From Reticulitermes lucifugus (taxonomy: Eukaryota; Arthropoda; Insecta; Blattodea; Rhinotermitidae): a stretch of DNA of 64,000 nt. The DNA lies in assembly GCA_026260175.1 (NCBI GenBank), contig JAKCWW010001732.1, positions 1-64,000 on the forward strand. The letters run 5' to 3'. This document shows, one piece after another, positions 22,593-33,990 of this stretch. The notes beneath the pieces are model-generated. The model had not been told where the DNA came from. It saw only the letters and a list, made by a program, of their open reading frames with translations, and ran no database searches. The translations under genes and the position numbers were made by a program. Within the stretch, counting starts at the first letter, position 1. Every line of letters begins with the position of its first letter.

Positions 22593-22880
22593 ACAAAATG
22601 CTCTTTTTTTGTGATGAAGGGCCCCGCAGCAGATGCTACGGACGTACCGCAGCCTTGAGGTTTATTGTGCAACCCTGTGATGAAGATGAAGAGAAAGATG
22701 ATCAGTTTTTTCCACTTTTCAGAGTAATGGAGCACCGGTGGAATGAAATTGACAGGGGAAAACCCAAGTACTCGGAGAGAAACCTCTCCCAGTGTTACTT
22801 TGTCCACCACAAATCCCACATGGATAGACCCGGGATCGAACCCGGGCCTCCGCGGTGGAAGGCCGGCACAAAATGCTCTT
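22593..22880 (-). mobile_element. SINE family A, 5'-truncated, with 13-bp target-site duplication
   Basis: ACAAAATGCTCTT is at 22593-22605 and again at 22868-22880. Between them the family A body runs in reverse, A-rich tail at the left, ending inside the tRNA-like region just after the B box (GGGTTCGATCCC on the reverse strand). The 5' truncation at the duplication boundary is the classic mark of incomplete target-primed reverse transcription. Confidence 0.93.
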
Positions 22881-24283
22881 ACGCAGTACCACGACTGAGG
22901 CTGTTTGGTACCTTAACCATGTTAAGGACTGAAAAAATGTACTCAGCTGAATGATTTGTGATGTAAGTCAATCAACAGGCGAATTATAATAATAGGTATT
23001 TCGGAAGGTTTTGGACATGTGTACGAAAGACAAATCTACACAAAAACACCTCCCTAAAATCATTTGTGTAATAATAAGCTAAGATCAATAAAACTTAAGA
23101 CAGCTGTAGGAGGAGTCGTACATAACACCGCTATTAAGGAAGAAGCACTTGTAGAACAAGAGAAAAAAACAAACATAAGAAAATCTTGAAAGAAATAACA
23201 ACTAATTTCTTTTAAATACTTCAGTGTGCAGTGAGTGTAACAAAAACAAAGAAAATTAATAACTACGCAATACAGTCATTCATACATTATCGTACATAAT
23301 TTTAACCACGTTATAATCGTACTTGTCAGACATAACCTAGACATTTCATAGCACCGCAATATTGGACACCGCTGAGGTACAACGATGTGCTGCACAGATA
23401 TGCACATGTTTGCAGTAACTGCATATCAAAATTAGTATAGGCTTTTAAGTCTTCAGGTTTTCGCAGTGGAAATAATTCAGACAATGGACTTCTATATTTT
23501 GTCACCGTGCACTCTTCTAGCTGAATACCGACATCCTGGGGGCATGTGCCGCCTCCATGTTCAGGGTCGAAGCGAATGGGGTGAGGATGCAGGTGGATGG
23601 GGTAAGGATGCAGTCATTTTATACAGAAGCGTCGCAAGGATGGTGCGGAAGAGGAGATATAGCGTCTTCGGCACCTCCTTTCTAGCAACTGTCTACATAG
23701 CACAACCACATCTTCATCTCATTTACGTGTACCTTGAAGATGGAGCCAATATATGCCACCAAAGCTTGATGTCCACCTGTGAGAATACATGGCGTCGAAA
23801 CATAGAAGACCAAAGACTAAGAGGTTCGTCTCTTTTCTATACTGTTTCATTAGTTAGGTAATCGATGTAAAGCGAACGTCTAAACACTAAGATCTCGTGG
23901 CCGCCATCTTGTATATTTGCCTTTTAAACGTTACCTCTGTTGTAGAATATTTTTCATGGTCTCATTACTCTGCAAAAACTTTATGAGCTTAAAATAAGTG
24001 GCAACATTATTGCTTCTAACCCAGAAATTCCTACAGTCACCATGTTCGTATTACTCGTATTGGAAATTTCAAAAGTACAAAGGTGGGTGAAATTTAATAA
24101 TATAGTATTTATACCACCCGTAAAAAATATTCTTTTTTTCTTTTAAAATGTAGGGGGACATTCATATACAAGCTTATACAGCTATGATAGTATGACAAGT
24201 ATGTTCATTCCTGTAAAAGAAGGGAGAAAGAGAAGGCTTAAAACTGCAGTGACGGCTGCATTTAACAGTGGCAGACGATAAAG
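22881..24283. other. No recognised gene
   Basis: 23745-23800 has a faint family B-like signature (TTGAAGATGGAGCC). A 131-codon frame at 23466-23861 crosses it and is not a credible gene. Confidence 0.3.
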
Positions 24284-24436
24284 TTGTGCATTGAGTTCAA
24301 TATAGTCTTCTCGGGCGCACAGCCGCGTCAATTCGTTTGAATTCGTTTCAAACGAATTGACGCGGCTGTGCGCCCGAGAAGACTATATTGAATCATGTCG
24401 CCGCGAAAGTTTTAAAACTTATATTGTGCATTGAGT
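24284..24436. mobile_element. Perfect 45-bp inverted repeat inserted with 13-bp target-site duplication
   Basis: Arms 24296-24340 and 24348-24392 are exact complements with a 7-nt loop (ATTCGTT). The arms are CpG-rich (TCTTCTCGGGCGCACAGCCG) in an AT-rich setting. TTGTGCATTGAGT flanks the block at 24284-24296 and 24424-24436, so about 127 bp were inserted. The segment after the right arm (ATCATGTCGCCGCGAAAGTT) has no inverted partner. No divergence between the arms means it is very young or recently made by a fold-back copying event. Confidence 0.85.
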
Positions 24437-25009
24437 GTTCTAGCAGGATCAGAGTACAGAGTGACAGGGAAGTAACTGAAAAACTCGACATAAAACTGCG
24501 ATGCTTAATGAGTCAAAAGATTAGAAGGGTGAAGGAGGGAACTAGAAGAGAATAATAACACACCCAAAAGACTCGAATTTTAAACTGAAATTTTTTTTCA
24601 TGATTAATTATCCGAAGACTGGCACAAATGCTCGTGTATGGCGTCGTTTTAAAAGCATTTTCTTAGCGAGTGCTCTATTTTAACTACGAATGAGAAAATC
24701 GTACATTATTACCTGGGTTTTTAAAAAAAACCCAAGACATACATGAAAAGTTCGGATAAATTATATTGCATTTGAGAAGAGAAACATAGTCAATTGCAGA
24801 AGTGTCAGAAGGCAGAAGTCTGGTAATTTCAATAATATTATTAACTTACATTATTCTTATATGGCAGAGTGGCAGGTAACTGAACACTTCAGGTGTTTTT
24901 CTTTTCTTTAAGTTAAAGTTAGTAGAAATTCGTGCATACAACACACATTGTTGAGCTCAGCAGGGAATTAAAAGCCCATAGTTTACAGCATGCGTTTTTC
25001 TGATCGATT
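24437..25009. other. No recognised feature
   Basis: AT-rich, no repeats or exons recognised. Confidence 0.3.
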
Positions 25010-25193
25010 TCAGAGTTGTTCGTAAGGGTCAAGCAGGCAGTTTGCTTGGGTCAAGCAGTCTGCGTGACCCTTAAAGATGAGACCGATAGGTTGTCCCGAA
25101 ACCTCGGTAACTAAGTACAAATCAACGCTGCGTAACATCCTACATGAGCGAAAATTCTCATTTACACGGCGACGAAAGCCTGAAATCATGTTC
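25010..25193 (+). repeat. Family B element, diverged partial copy
   Basis: The right arm is present: module GACCGATAGGTTGTCCCGAA, then GTAAC, CGCTGCGTAACATCC and the end CGACGAAAGCCTGAAATCA (25174-25192). The left part is a short GGGTCAAGCAG direct repeat instead of the usual arm. Confidence 0.65.
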
Positions 25194-26571
25194 GTAATTT
25201 TCATTACGTAAGAGGCGCGTAAATATAAATGCCCCAAGATTACGTATGAACCTCAGTGCCATTCTCATATCCGGCTTGCTTCTAAAAAAATGAATGTAAT
25301 TGGCGATTACATAGTAAAGGCTTACCTATCTGCAACGTCACATAGGAATCATTGATCGTGGATCTCTGAACTGCCGAGAATATCCTTACAGCTTATCGGA
25401 AAAAGTTGATCCTTCTCATTACATTACAACAAAAACACGCTAATGAAAGAGGAAAATTATCTATACACTGTTTGTTCTTGGTTATCGACGTAATGAGTAA
25501 AGTACGATAAAGCCGAATTAAAGTCTGGTTAGAGGGAGGCAATCACAAGCTGTTTCACAGGAATGCAAGCTTATTCTTTTTAAAATTAAATGCGTATTTG
25601 TGAAATTTTAATAGAGACATCATTAAAATGAATCTCTTGAAGATTCAAAACAGTCTATATTACTGTAAATATTCAGTTACTGTCTCACAAATAACAGGCT
25701 GTCTTTCCATTAGATTTGATTCTAAAAATTGGAAAACACTCGCGCACACATAAACACACATGTACTATATATATATATGTTTATATATATGAGCACTATT
25801 ACAGAAAGGTACGTAGGTAACTTACTGACCTGTCTGGAAAATATTCTTATGCACAGTTCACTGCAAACGTGTATATATATGTCTCACTCAAATGTTCCCT
25901 TTGACGACGACAGTAATTTTAGGCCAGAGCGTCATTAAATGTTATGGACGTGTTATTGCTTGCGTCGTAGAGGCAAAATTACTCGACTGATCATTGACTG
26001 GACTTCTTGGATCGCGTATTATATGGAATCAAAGAATTTAATTATGTGTTTCAGCCCGTTTATTACACATCGTATATTAAATTAATTATCAAGAACGTGA
26101 CGCAAGATTTTCGAAATGCCCAAGAGCGGTCTTAGTATTAAATTGGACAACTGTATGGAAAGAGAGACAGACACAGCTTCAGAAAACTTATCGTGGAGTT
26201 ACTGAGTCATAATGACGTCATGGTTGTATAAACCCGGAATATTTTTATACCCGGAAATCTTATTTTACTGCCTAATTTCCAAGATACAAAAGATCACAAT
26301 AAATAAACTATTCGAATCAGTAGGTTCAATCTCGGAAGCCCTTGCTTGTAGAAGGAAGAAAAACGTTTTCAATCTCGGCAGGCACATCGGCTATTCTGAG
26401 ATTTATCGCGCCTTTTTTCAGCCCTTTCAGGCAAATGCGGGGATAGTACTTCAATTACGTCACGACTCATTCAATCTTACAGCAAGGTATGCCGCAGTGA
26501 TGCGTAAGTAAACAGGTGTATAAAGGGACCGTCAATCAAAAGTGTATTCAGGCAATGTGTTTAGTGTCGAG
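25194..26571. other. No recognised feature
   Basis: Contains a TATATATA tract at 25766-25792. A 99-codon open frame (26212-26511) has no recognisable content. Confidence 0.3.
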
Positions 26572-26612
26572 GGTACTACAAATTCGGCTTATTGACAAGC
26601 CCTTATCAGGCA
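26572..26612 (-). ncRNA. Hammerhead-like module relic
   Basis: Reverse strand CTGATAA (26601-26607), stem GGCTT/AAGCC around GTCAAT, then GAA. No extra T here. Core G changed to A, stem III lost. Confidence 0.4.
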
Positions 26613-26774
26613 CAGGCTAATATGTAAATATGTATAAAAGAAAAAACACTTATGTAAAAAACATTATTAATTGAAACAACTAAGATCTCAATCTTATATT
26701 TTTAAATACGTTTTTTATTAGGCGGAATCTTGTTAAATTAATATTTGATTACATGTTAAATTAATTTAGTAGAA

Positions 26775-27285
26775 TGTTGTGGTATGTATTTTTCCCTATT
26801 CATATTATTTCTTTATCGTACCATATCCTATCAGAGCTCGATGCTGGTCCCATTTTGGAGTCAGATAAATCCAGTTCACAACCTACTGCCCATCGTATTT
26901 TCATGATCAATTCTACTATTTTCTCGCATCTATTCCTAGGTCTTCCAAGCAGTGTAGTTCTTTCAGGTTTTCCCAACAAGCCTTGCTTGGATCTCTCGCC
27001 TGTCCCATGAGAGCCACATGTACCCACTATTCCATCCTCTTCGATTTTATCATCATTAATATGTATTCTGAGGAGTACAAATCACGAAGCTTTTTCCTAT
27101 TCAATTTCCTTGATCTTCTTGTTACTTCCTCCTTCTCACATGCAAATCATTCTTTCAGCAACCTGTTCTCGAATGTCTTCAGTGTGTGCTCATCAGTAAG
27201 TGTGCCAGATCGAGTATCACGTACATACAAACAGGCATAATTATATGTTGGGCACTTGAAGTTTCGTTTTTATATACAAAACGGG
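26775..27285 (-). mobile_element. LINE fragment, C-terminal part of ORF2, decayed
   Basis: Reverse-strand translation includes GKPERTTLLGRPRNRCEKIV, matching the conserved GKPEGKRPLGRPRRRWEDNI tail of insect non-LTR reverse transcriptase proteins. The plus strand shows the familiar antisense pattern (FLGLPSSVVLSGFPNKP). Frame is broken and both ends are degraded. It continues the same antisense pattern past 27230. No host gene is implied by the plus-strand open frames here. Confidence 0.75.
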
Positions 27286-29700
27286 AGGAAAAGAAATTTT
27301 AAAACAAATGAGTATCAAGAACTTTCATAATTGAATTTACTTTAATTTCTTCGCAAATGCAACTTTGATTTCATAAGTGTCCTTCAAAGTGTTTGAACTC
27401 TAAGATATATGACACACAAATAAATATAAACCTGGTTCTTTATGACTGTTAAACGTGCCTCTTTATTATGAGATAAGATTATAAAGAGGAAAAGTTTGAG
27501 AAGAGTTTCAGTGCGGCCAGGAAATCATTCGGGTGAAAAAGAGACAAAATACAAGGGTAATTTGGGTATTTTAAAGAAGGATATTTATGAGTTATCTACA
27601 GGTCAATAAACACTGCAGACATAATAAATCCATGAGCTTTAGACGGGCTGGATATATAAGTCCGAAAAATTATAATAATTGGATGTAAAATTTGTGTTCA
27701 TAAATCTCTTTCAAGGCGGCCACTTGGATGGCCGTAAAGCGGATAGAAGTATTACGGTAGAATGGATCTTAGCAAGACAGGTTGTGCGGATGAGAGGTGG
27801 ACAGAAGTGACCCCGAATCGTGTTAGTTATGGACTGTGATGAACAAGAATTCTAAACGTGGAACATTTGGTTTACAGTGCAAATTAACTGGGTTTAGAAA
27901 ACACATGAATATACACATGAAGGAACTATGTATCGGAAGAGACAAATGAATTTTGGGATGCGAGATTGTAAAGTTATATTTTATTTACATAGGGTAAAGT
28001 CTTCAGCTGTCCAGGAGATCCACTAAATTGCAGGGATGTAACTGAAGCCGGGTCCACGCTACATGTGCGAGAGAAGATCATTTATATCAATAATTTTACA
28101 GAAATAAATTAGTTTTTATAAATATTACATAGCTTATAACAAATGTGAGTCATATTATAGTTACTTACAATTTTGGGTGGAGATATTTTTCTCTCCCATA
28201 AATAGCCAAAAACATCCACAACAATGTACTTATTTTTAATGTACATTCCTAGGCAAAGTAAAGCCTACATTCAAGTTAATTACGGCAAATGTAACTTACA
28301 AATGAGAATGTCCTATAACAAAAAATGTCATATATAAACTCAAAACCATTGGTTAAATTCCTCTAAGAACACTAATAAAGAGGTTAGAAGCAAAATTAAC
28401 AGAAAACAAAAGAGCTCTGCAAAATTAAATTCCTTTGTAGTATCAGGGCCGGTTTAAGTCTATGGCAAAACTATACGGCGTCATGGGGCCTCACTATTTT
28501 AGCGGTGAGGGAGGAATGCTGGTTGTGTATTAGGTTTATTGTAAAACATATTTTGCGTGTAAATTCTAGAGTCCTCTATTGTAAGTTGAGCATAACGCGT
28601 AGGTAGAGACCCCATTTCTCGCATTTCTCTTTTAATCCTGCAAATAAGGTAATATGAAAGGAAGCGTGGTTTGGAATATTATCCTCTTGAATGGGTAACT
28701 AGTGGCTATGTCAAGGTTCACATACACTTTTTTTTCCAAAGCCGTTTAACACTGAGGATAATTTGAGCTTAAGTTACGACCAATGTGTTGTTAGCAGACA
28801 AAACCGAGGCACTCGTTTCATGAAAACTCTTGTAAACAGTTGGTTACATTGGAATAACAATCGTGGTCAGTCAATTAATGTGTTTAAGATCAACTTACCT
28901 GCACCGATACCCGCTGCTCTGAATAAAACAAATTAACCCCGATAACAAACTTCTACATTTGTTTAGTTAAGGCAAGTGGAAAAATATACTCAGATTAATA
29001 CTGCACGTGTTCTATTTGTCACAACCGCTTTCATGCACACCGTATGCCTGATGTAGGTCAGGTCGTAGAATATAGGTGTACATACGTACTTTGCGGATCC
29101 TACCGTTAGTAGCAGCAGAACCTGCGAGATGAACACCACCAATAGAAAAGCCAATCATTGAACATAATCTTTACCCAGCTACGTATCCCACTCGTCCTCA
29201 TAGTACATCACACTAAGACACCTATTAATATCCTTTTAGTTTATTCACAGTATATATAGCGGGAATATTGCAAGAGATTTCTCAACCTAAATTCGGCATA
29301 TATTATTTTCTGATTATCAAGATGAAGAAGATGAAAAAGAAAAATAAGAAGATGATGACGAGAACAATGATGACGATAATTCAATTCTTTATTTACTTGC
29401 GTGCTGACTGAACAACTTACTGGTCTATTACAAAGAGAGAAGACGTACAAGGACCTAACATAAGCAAAGCAAGATAAGAGGAAAACCATGAAAGAAGAAA
29501 GGAAGAAAGAAAATATTACAATTAATTTAATTAAAAGTGAAAGCTACATCAAAGGAAGGAATAAGAGAATATATGATTATACTGGGTGTAGACCATGACC
29601 ATGATAATGGCAAGATAAAATGTGATTGATGAGAAGACATAAGTATATGTTAATGATGGTTACTATTACAAGTCTAACAAAATGCACTTCTAGTCAGTTT
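27286..29700. other. No recognised feature
   Basis: AT-rich throughout. 29320-29380 is rich in GAAGAT/GATGAC triplets. Confidence 0.3.
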
Positions 29701-29708
29701 TCGTATAT

Positions 29709-29822
29709 TAGTACGTATTATTATTATTATTATTACCTCCTACATGTTTCGACCCTTTCTGGGTCCTCCTTGATGATAACTCAGAATGGTCGAAATACGT
29801 AGAAGGTAATAATAATACGTAA
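29709..29822. mobile_element. Foldback element in an ATT microsatellite
   Basis: Arms around 29712-29750 and 29783-29822 are inverted copies beginning ACGTATTATTATT. Two head-to-head modules share the centre: on the plus strand TTGATGA (29770-29776), GAA, ATACGT, A; on the minus strand stem GACCC/GGGTC, GAA, ACATGT, A. Stem I partners CCTCC and GAAGG/GGAGG pair in four to five positions. Confidence 0.65.
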
Positions 29823-29954
29823 TAATAATAATAATAATAATAATAGACACAAACTAAATACAAGTGCAATTTTGGACACAAATAACTCAACCAAAAATGC
29901 ACTTTTGTTATTATTATGCTTTTAGATGTTATACATTACAATCCCTTTAAACCA

Positions 29955-29997
29955 GTCCAACATGTTTCGATCCCTTTCTGGGATCATCATCAGGGAC
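29955..29997 (-). ncRNA. Hammerhead-ribozyme-like module, intact core
   Basis: Reverse strand: stem I GTCC (29997-29994), core CTGATGA (29993-29987), extra T (29986), stem II GATCCC/GGGATC around AGAAA, GAA (29968-29966), stem III palindrome ACATGT (29965-29960), unpaired T (29959), stem I partner GGAC (29958-29955). Every conserved hammerhead position is kept except the one-base insertion after the core. Confidence 0.7.
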
Positions 29998-30295
29998 ACT
30001 TGTGAGTGTATAAATTACATAAAAAACTAACAATATAAGTACATGTTGAGACTATAAAATGGATAAAAGATGGTTAAAATTGTAGGCGATCACTTCAGGG
30101 TGGATCCCGGGTCTACAGTGTAGAGAGAGTTGGTTGTTTATATGCGGATGGATTGGACAGTACTCTCTACACAGTATACCAGGGATCCACCCTGAAGTGA
30201 TCGCCTACAATTTTAACCATCTTTTATCCATTTTATAGTCTCAACATGTACTTATATTGTTGGTTTTAGTTTATGTAATTTATACTCTCACATGT

Positions 30296-30338
30296 GTCCC
30301 TGGCGATAATCCCAGAAAGGGATAGAAACATGTTGGAC
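30296..30338 (+). ncRNA. Hammerhead-like module, mutated core
   Basis: Stem I GTCC/GGAC and stem II ATCCC/GGGAT are kept, stem III ACATGT is intact, but the core reads CTGGCGA. Both partners of the outer stem II pair are also changed. Probably inactive. Confidence 0.55.
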
Positions 30339-30734
30339 TGGTTTTCAGGGATTGTAATGTATAATATCTAAAAAATATTAATAATAAGAGTGCATTTGTT
30401 GGTTGAGTGTTTTGTGTTTTCTTGATGACAATGCACGGTATGAATAATATCGAAAAAATACATTTTTGGACTTATTAATAATTGACTAATTCACGGAAAA
30501 TATGGAAAAATTAAGATTAATGATAATATTAGTATTTAGAATGATAATAATAATAGTAATAATAATAATAACAACAAAGCTACGAAAGGGTCATTCGTTA
30601 GAAATATTAAGAGTCAGTATTTGCAGAAACTTTAAATATAAATGCAATGGAGTGTGTTAATAATGCTGGATTTTGATTTCATTTCTTATTTGTTATTTTT
30701 AATGGGCTATCATATTAAGTCTTCAAAGACGTTG

Positions 30735-31315
30735 CAAATTTTCGTCAATAAACGCGAAAGTTTTAGAAGTATCAGAGTTTAAATATTTGAGTTCACTGGT
30801 TACTTATGATAATGACTATGGAAAAGATGTCCGAGCAAGAATAACAGCGGGAAATCGATCTTACCAAGCTCTATAAAAAATTATGAAATAAAGAATTTTA
30901 TCGAACGCCCAAAACTAAAAATATGTACTACAATCATTAAACATATAGTGCTATATTTTTGTGAAACGTGGGCAATGACAGAGCAAATGAAATCATCCCT
31001 AAAACATGGGAGAGGAAAATTATAAGACATATGTATGGCCAAATAAAAGATAAAAATGGCTGGATAATCAGAACTAATGATGAGTTGCAGGTTATGCATA
31101 GAAAACCAAATATTGTAACACCAATAAAAGTAAGAAGACTAGAATGGGCTGGTCATGTGGTACGAATGTCTGATGATAGGACAGTAAAAATACTATTTCT
31201 GGGGAAAGAGGTGGAAGAAGAAAGCAGAAGACAGATCTGTATGGGCTATCATTCTGAAGGAGACACTGGTGAAACTATAATGACCGTATGCCAATGAAAA
31301 AGAAGAAGAAGAAAA
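30735..31315 (+). mobile_element. LINE ORF2 3' part
   Basis: The translation shows YLSSLVTYDNDYGKDVRARI, then WERKIIRHMYGQIKDKNGW and VRRLEWAGHVVRMSDDRTV, the thumb/connection region after the reverse transcriptase core in insect LINE proteins. The 3' end is a GAA/AGA tail (31297-31313). There are in-frame stops near 30875-30893, and the last part has shifted frame relative to the family (PYANEKEEE reads in another frame at the end). Dead copy. Confidence 0.85.
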
Positions 31316-32445
31316 CACGAAGGCTATCATAAAAAAATCATGGGGCGCTGTATTATTAAGTATTTCCCCCAAATATTTACTGCATTACTAAACATTCGAG
31401 CCTCATGATTTGAAGTTAAATAAGGCAATATTTTCGCAGAGTTTAGTAGTGGATTTCGTTTTGTTCCCAGCATAAACAACGATTTTCTACGAATCCCACC
31501 AATGTGATCTGTGTCACAGGAACGCTTTTTGTTTTCCGTGAATAGATAAGCCCGCTTTTAATAATTATTTGGATAAGCTTCGCCTTCTTCGTCAACACTC
31601 AAATATCAAATCGCATTACTGATATTTTCGTATGTGACTCATTTTCACTTTTAAGCGATCTTTTCCCAAACTGTGTTACGCGGAACCCTGGATTCCGTGA
31701 GAAAATTACGAAGATAGCAAAATTTTTCCCGCTCTCATTCATAAACAACTTGGTCATTTACCCAAGCCCAAGAGTGTTTCGTAGCCAAATGAGCTTGGAA
31801 ATTGATGGTTTAATTTTTTGTGGTCTTTATTTCCCGGAAATCCAGATGGGCCTCCAGGGTGAAAAAATAGTATTAAAAAACTTGTGACAAATAATACCGA
31901 TCAACAAGCAAGTTCTATTGATGTAAATATTGCTGGAAAGGAACTAAAATATTTAGTTATGGTTCACACTCAGTTTGTTGGTATGAAACTCTTTGACATA
32001 GGAAGCATCTTGTCCGTAGCTATAGGCATACTGTTGTTGTTGTTTCTGTTTTTGCTGTTAGTGTTAGTGTTCTAAAAGATGTAACACAACTACTGTGTCC
32101 CTTAATTTTCTCTTTCTTACATTCTCTTAACATTACTCACGTACTTTTCCTAACTTCCACTACTAGCTTTTTCTCCGATCCTTTCTGTATCTTTATTGCT
32201 CCTCATCGTTAGTCCTTAAAATTTCTGCAATGTCGGCAAATAACCAGATATTACCATCCAATTTCTTTTCAGATTTAAAAAAATTGCTTATTTAGTGACG
32301 TAATTGCATTTAAGCTACTTCAGGTAAGAAGTAAATTAATACTAATATCGCATTCTGTCTTGAGTTGAATGTAGAAGTGTTTCCAAACAGTGGTTACAAA
32401 TTTTATTGGGAAGGACAGTTGTGTGTGCGGTAAGGAAAAAGTCGA
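31316..32445. other. No recognised feature
   Basis: AT-rich; a TGTTGTTGTTTCTG tract at 32031-32048. No gene seen. Confidence 0.3.
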
Positions 32446-32520
32446 CACTGTGCACGCCATAACGGCATATACGGGAGAGGAATTGTGACTTCCCTCATTA
32501 TATACCTCTGTACTACATGT
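32446..32520 (-). repeat. SINE E-like 3' fragment
   Basis: TGTGCACGCCATAACGGCAT and GGGAGAGGAATTGTGA align with 3094-3140. It abuts the 5' truncation point of the next LINE fragment. Confidence 0.4.
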
Positions 32521-32522
32521 AC

Positions 32523-33382
32523 CTGGGCATGTGCTCAAATTGTTAGGAGAAGATGGTCTCAAACTAATGACACAGCTGAACAACAACATATATGTAAATG
32601 GGGAGTGGCCCAGAGATTTCGTTGAAGTTACAATGATTGTCTTAAAGAAGCCCAAAGCTGCAAAATGCAGCAGTGACCATCGCAAATCAGCATCATCGTA
32701 CATGCAGAAAAGATAGTAGCGATGATACTTAGAAGAAGGATTGAAACGAAGACTGAGGATGCTCTTGGAGAAGATCAGTTTGGATTTAGCAGAGGAAAAG
32801 GAACTAGGGATGCAAATGGGATGCTGAGAATAATATCAGAACGAACCTTGGACATAGATGAGGAATTGTGTGCTTGCTTCATACACTGGCAGAAGGCATC
32901 TGACCGTGTCAATTGGACCAAATTAATGCATATCCTAAAGGAAATTGGGACAGACTGGAGCGAAAGAAGAGTGATCAGCAAATTGTACATGGAACAGAGT
33001 GTCAAAATACGACTGGACCAAGGGGATACGAGGAGTGTGAAGATTGGAAGAGGAGTTAGATAAGTTTGTTGTTTGTAACCGATTCTGCTCAACTTATACA
33101 GCGAGTACCTTACCAAGGAAGCTCTTGAAGGGTTTGGAGACTTCGAAATAAGAGGGCAAATAATTCGCACTCTGAAATATGCAGATGACCTCGTGCTATT
33201 GGCAAGGGAAAAAATGTATTACAGGGCATGATAGATAGATTAATTGAAATTGAAAGACGCTATGGAATGGAAATGAATGTGGAAAAAACTAACGTAATGA
33301 GAATCTCAAGGTCAAAATCACCAATAAAAATTATGATGCATCAAAAACAATTGGAGAATGTGGAAGAGAAGGTACTGGAAAT
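32523..33382 (+). mobile_element. LINE reverse transcriptase fragment, 5'-truncated
   Basis: The translation runs from the finger region (VNGEWPRDFVEVTMIV) through DQFGFSRGKGTRDANGML and ISERTLDIDEELCACFIHW to the catalytic YADDLVLLA box (33178-33204) and the downstream EIERRYGMEMNVEKTNVMRI. The first catalytic aspartate region reads FIHWQKASD instead of the usual FIDWQKAFD. Stops lie near 32714 and 33061, and a frame change follows the YADD box. Non-functional. The C-terminal part of such a protein lies upstream at 30735-31315, so the two are separate insertions or rearranged. Confidence 0.88.
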
Positions 33383-33478
33383 TGAAAGAGGAAGAACTAG
33401 ATCGCACCCTGTGGAGAACTCGCTTTGGAAGAGGCTACGGACCTCTCATAAGACAGACTACAGAATGAATGAATGTAG
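33383..33478 (+). mobile_element. LINE C-terminal end fragment
   Basis: Reads ELDRTLWRTRFGRGYGPLIR then QTTE and a stop, followed by an ATGAATGAATG tail. This is a LINE protein C-terminus with a short-repeat 3' tail. It is a different piece from the preceding fragment because it does not continue its sequence. Confidence 0.6.
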
Positions 33479-33487
33479 TACATGCAG

Positions 33488-33672
33488 TAGAGTAGGCAGC
33501 TTCTCGCCCCGGACGCTTCACCCCGGCGAAAGCGTCCACGGTAACTACCGGACATGAGACTGGCTGGGCCCCAGAGCCGGTCTGGACGCTTTGAAGAAGA
33601 CAAAACGCTCTTGTCCGTACCGCAAATCAAACCACGATTCCTCGTTCAACCAGCCCATACCATAGTTACTAA
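33488..33672 (-). mobile_element. SINE E-like copy
   Basis: Shares GGCTGGGCCCCAGAGCCGGT and GGACGCTTTGAAGAAGACA with the subtype at 3089-3570. It follows the LINE tail directly. Confidence 0.65.
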
Positions 33673-33729
33673 AACAAATGCGGTTTTCCGGCTGCTACAT
33701 ACTTATGTGTATCATGTAAGTTCTGAATA

Positions 33730-33990
33730 GGCCGTGCCATGGCTCAGACGCTTAGTCGCCGGGCTCCCACCGCGGAGGCCAAGGTTCGATCCTTGGTCAG
33801 TGGCACTGGGAAAGGTTTTTCCCCAAGTACTTCGGTTTTCCCCTGTCAATTTCATTCCACCGGCGCTCCATTACTTGGAAAAGTTAAAAAGAACCGATTA
33901 TCCTTCCCTTTATCTTCATCACAAGGGTTGCACAATACGCCTTACCTGCGTCCGTACCTTCTGTTGCGGGGCTCTTCTAAAAAGATGTTT
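33730..33990 (+). mobile_element. SINE family A, internally deleted copy
   Basis: Complete head with A-box-like CATGGCTCAGACGCTTAGTC and B box AGGTTCGATCC, and the 3' end TGTTGCGGGGCTCTTC. About 40 bp after the tRNA-like part (the GATTTGTGGTGGAC block) are missing, so the head joins directly to AGTGGCACTGGG. Confidence 0.88.

Larger units (their letters stand above)
29872..30418. mobile_element. Large foldback made of two inverted family C copies
   Basis: Left arm 29872-30132 and right arm 30160-30418 are inverted copies of each other and of the single element at 9586-9855. The spacer is about 27 bp. The two arms differ at scattered positions, so the event is not new. Each arm has its own hammerhead-like module (29955-29997 minus; 30296-30338 plus). 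Confidence 0.88.

Noticed and set aside
26774-27240. Plus-strand frames resembling hypothetical insect proteins
   Set aside because: They are the antisense reading of a decayed LINE on the minus strand.
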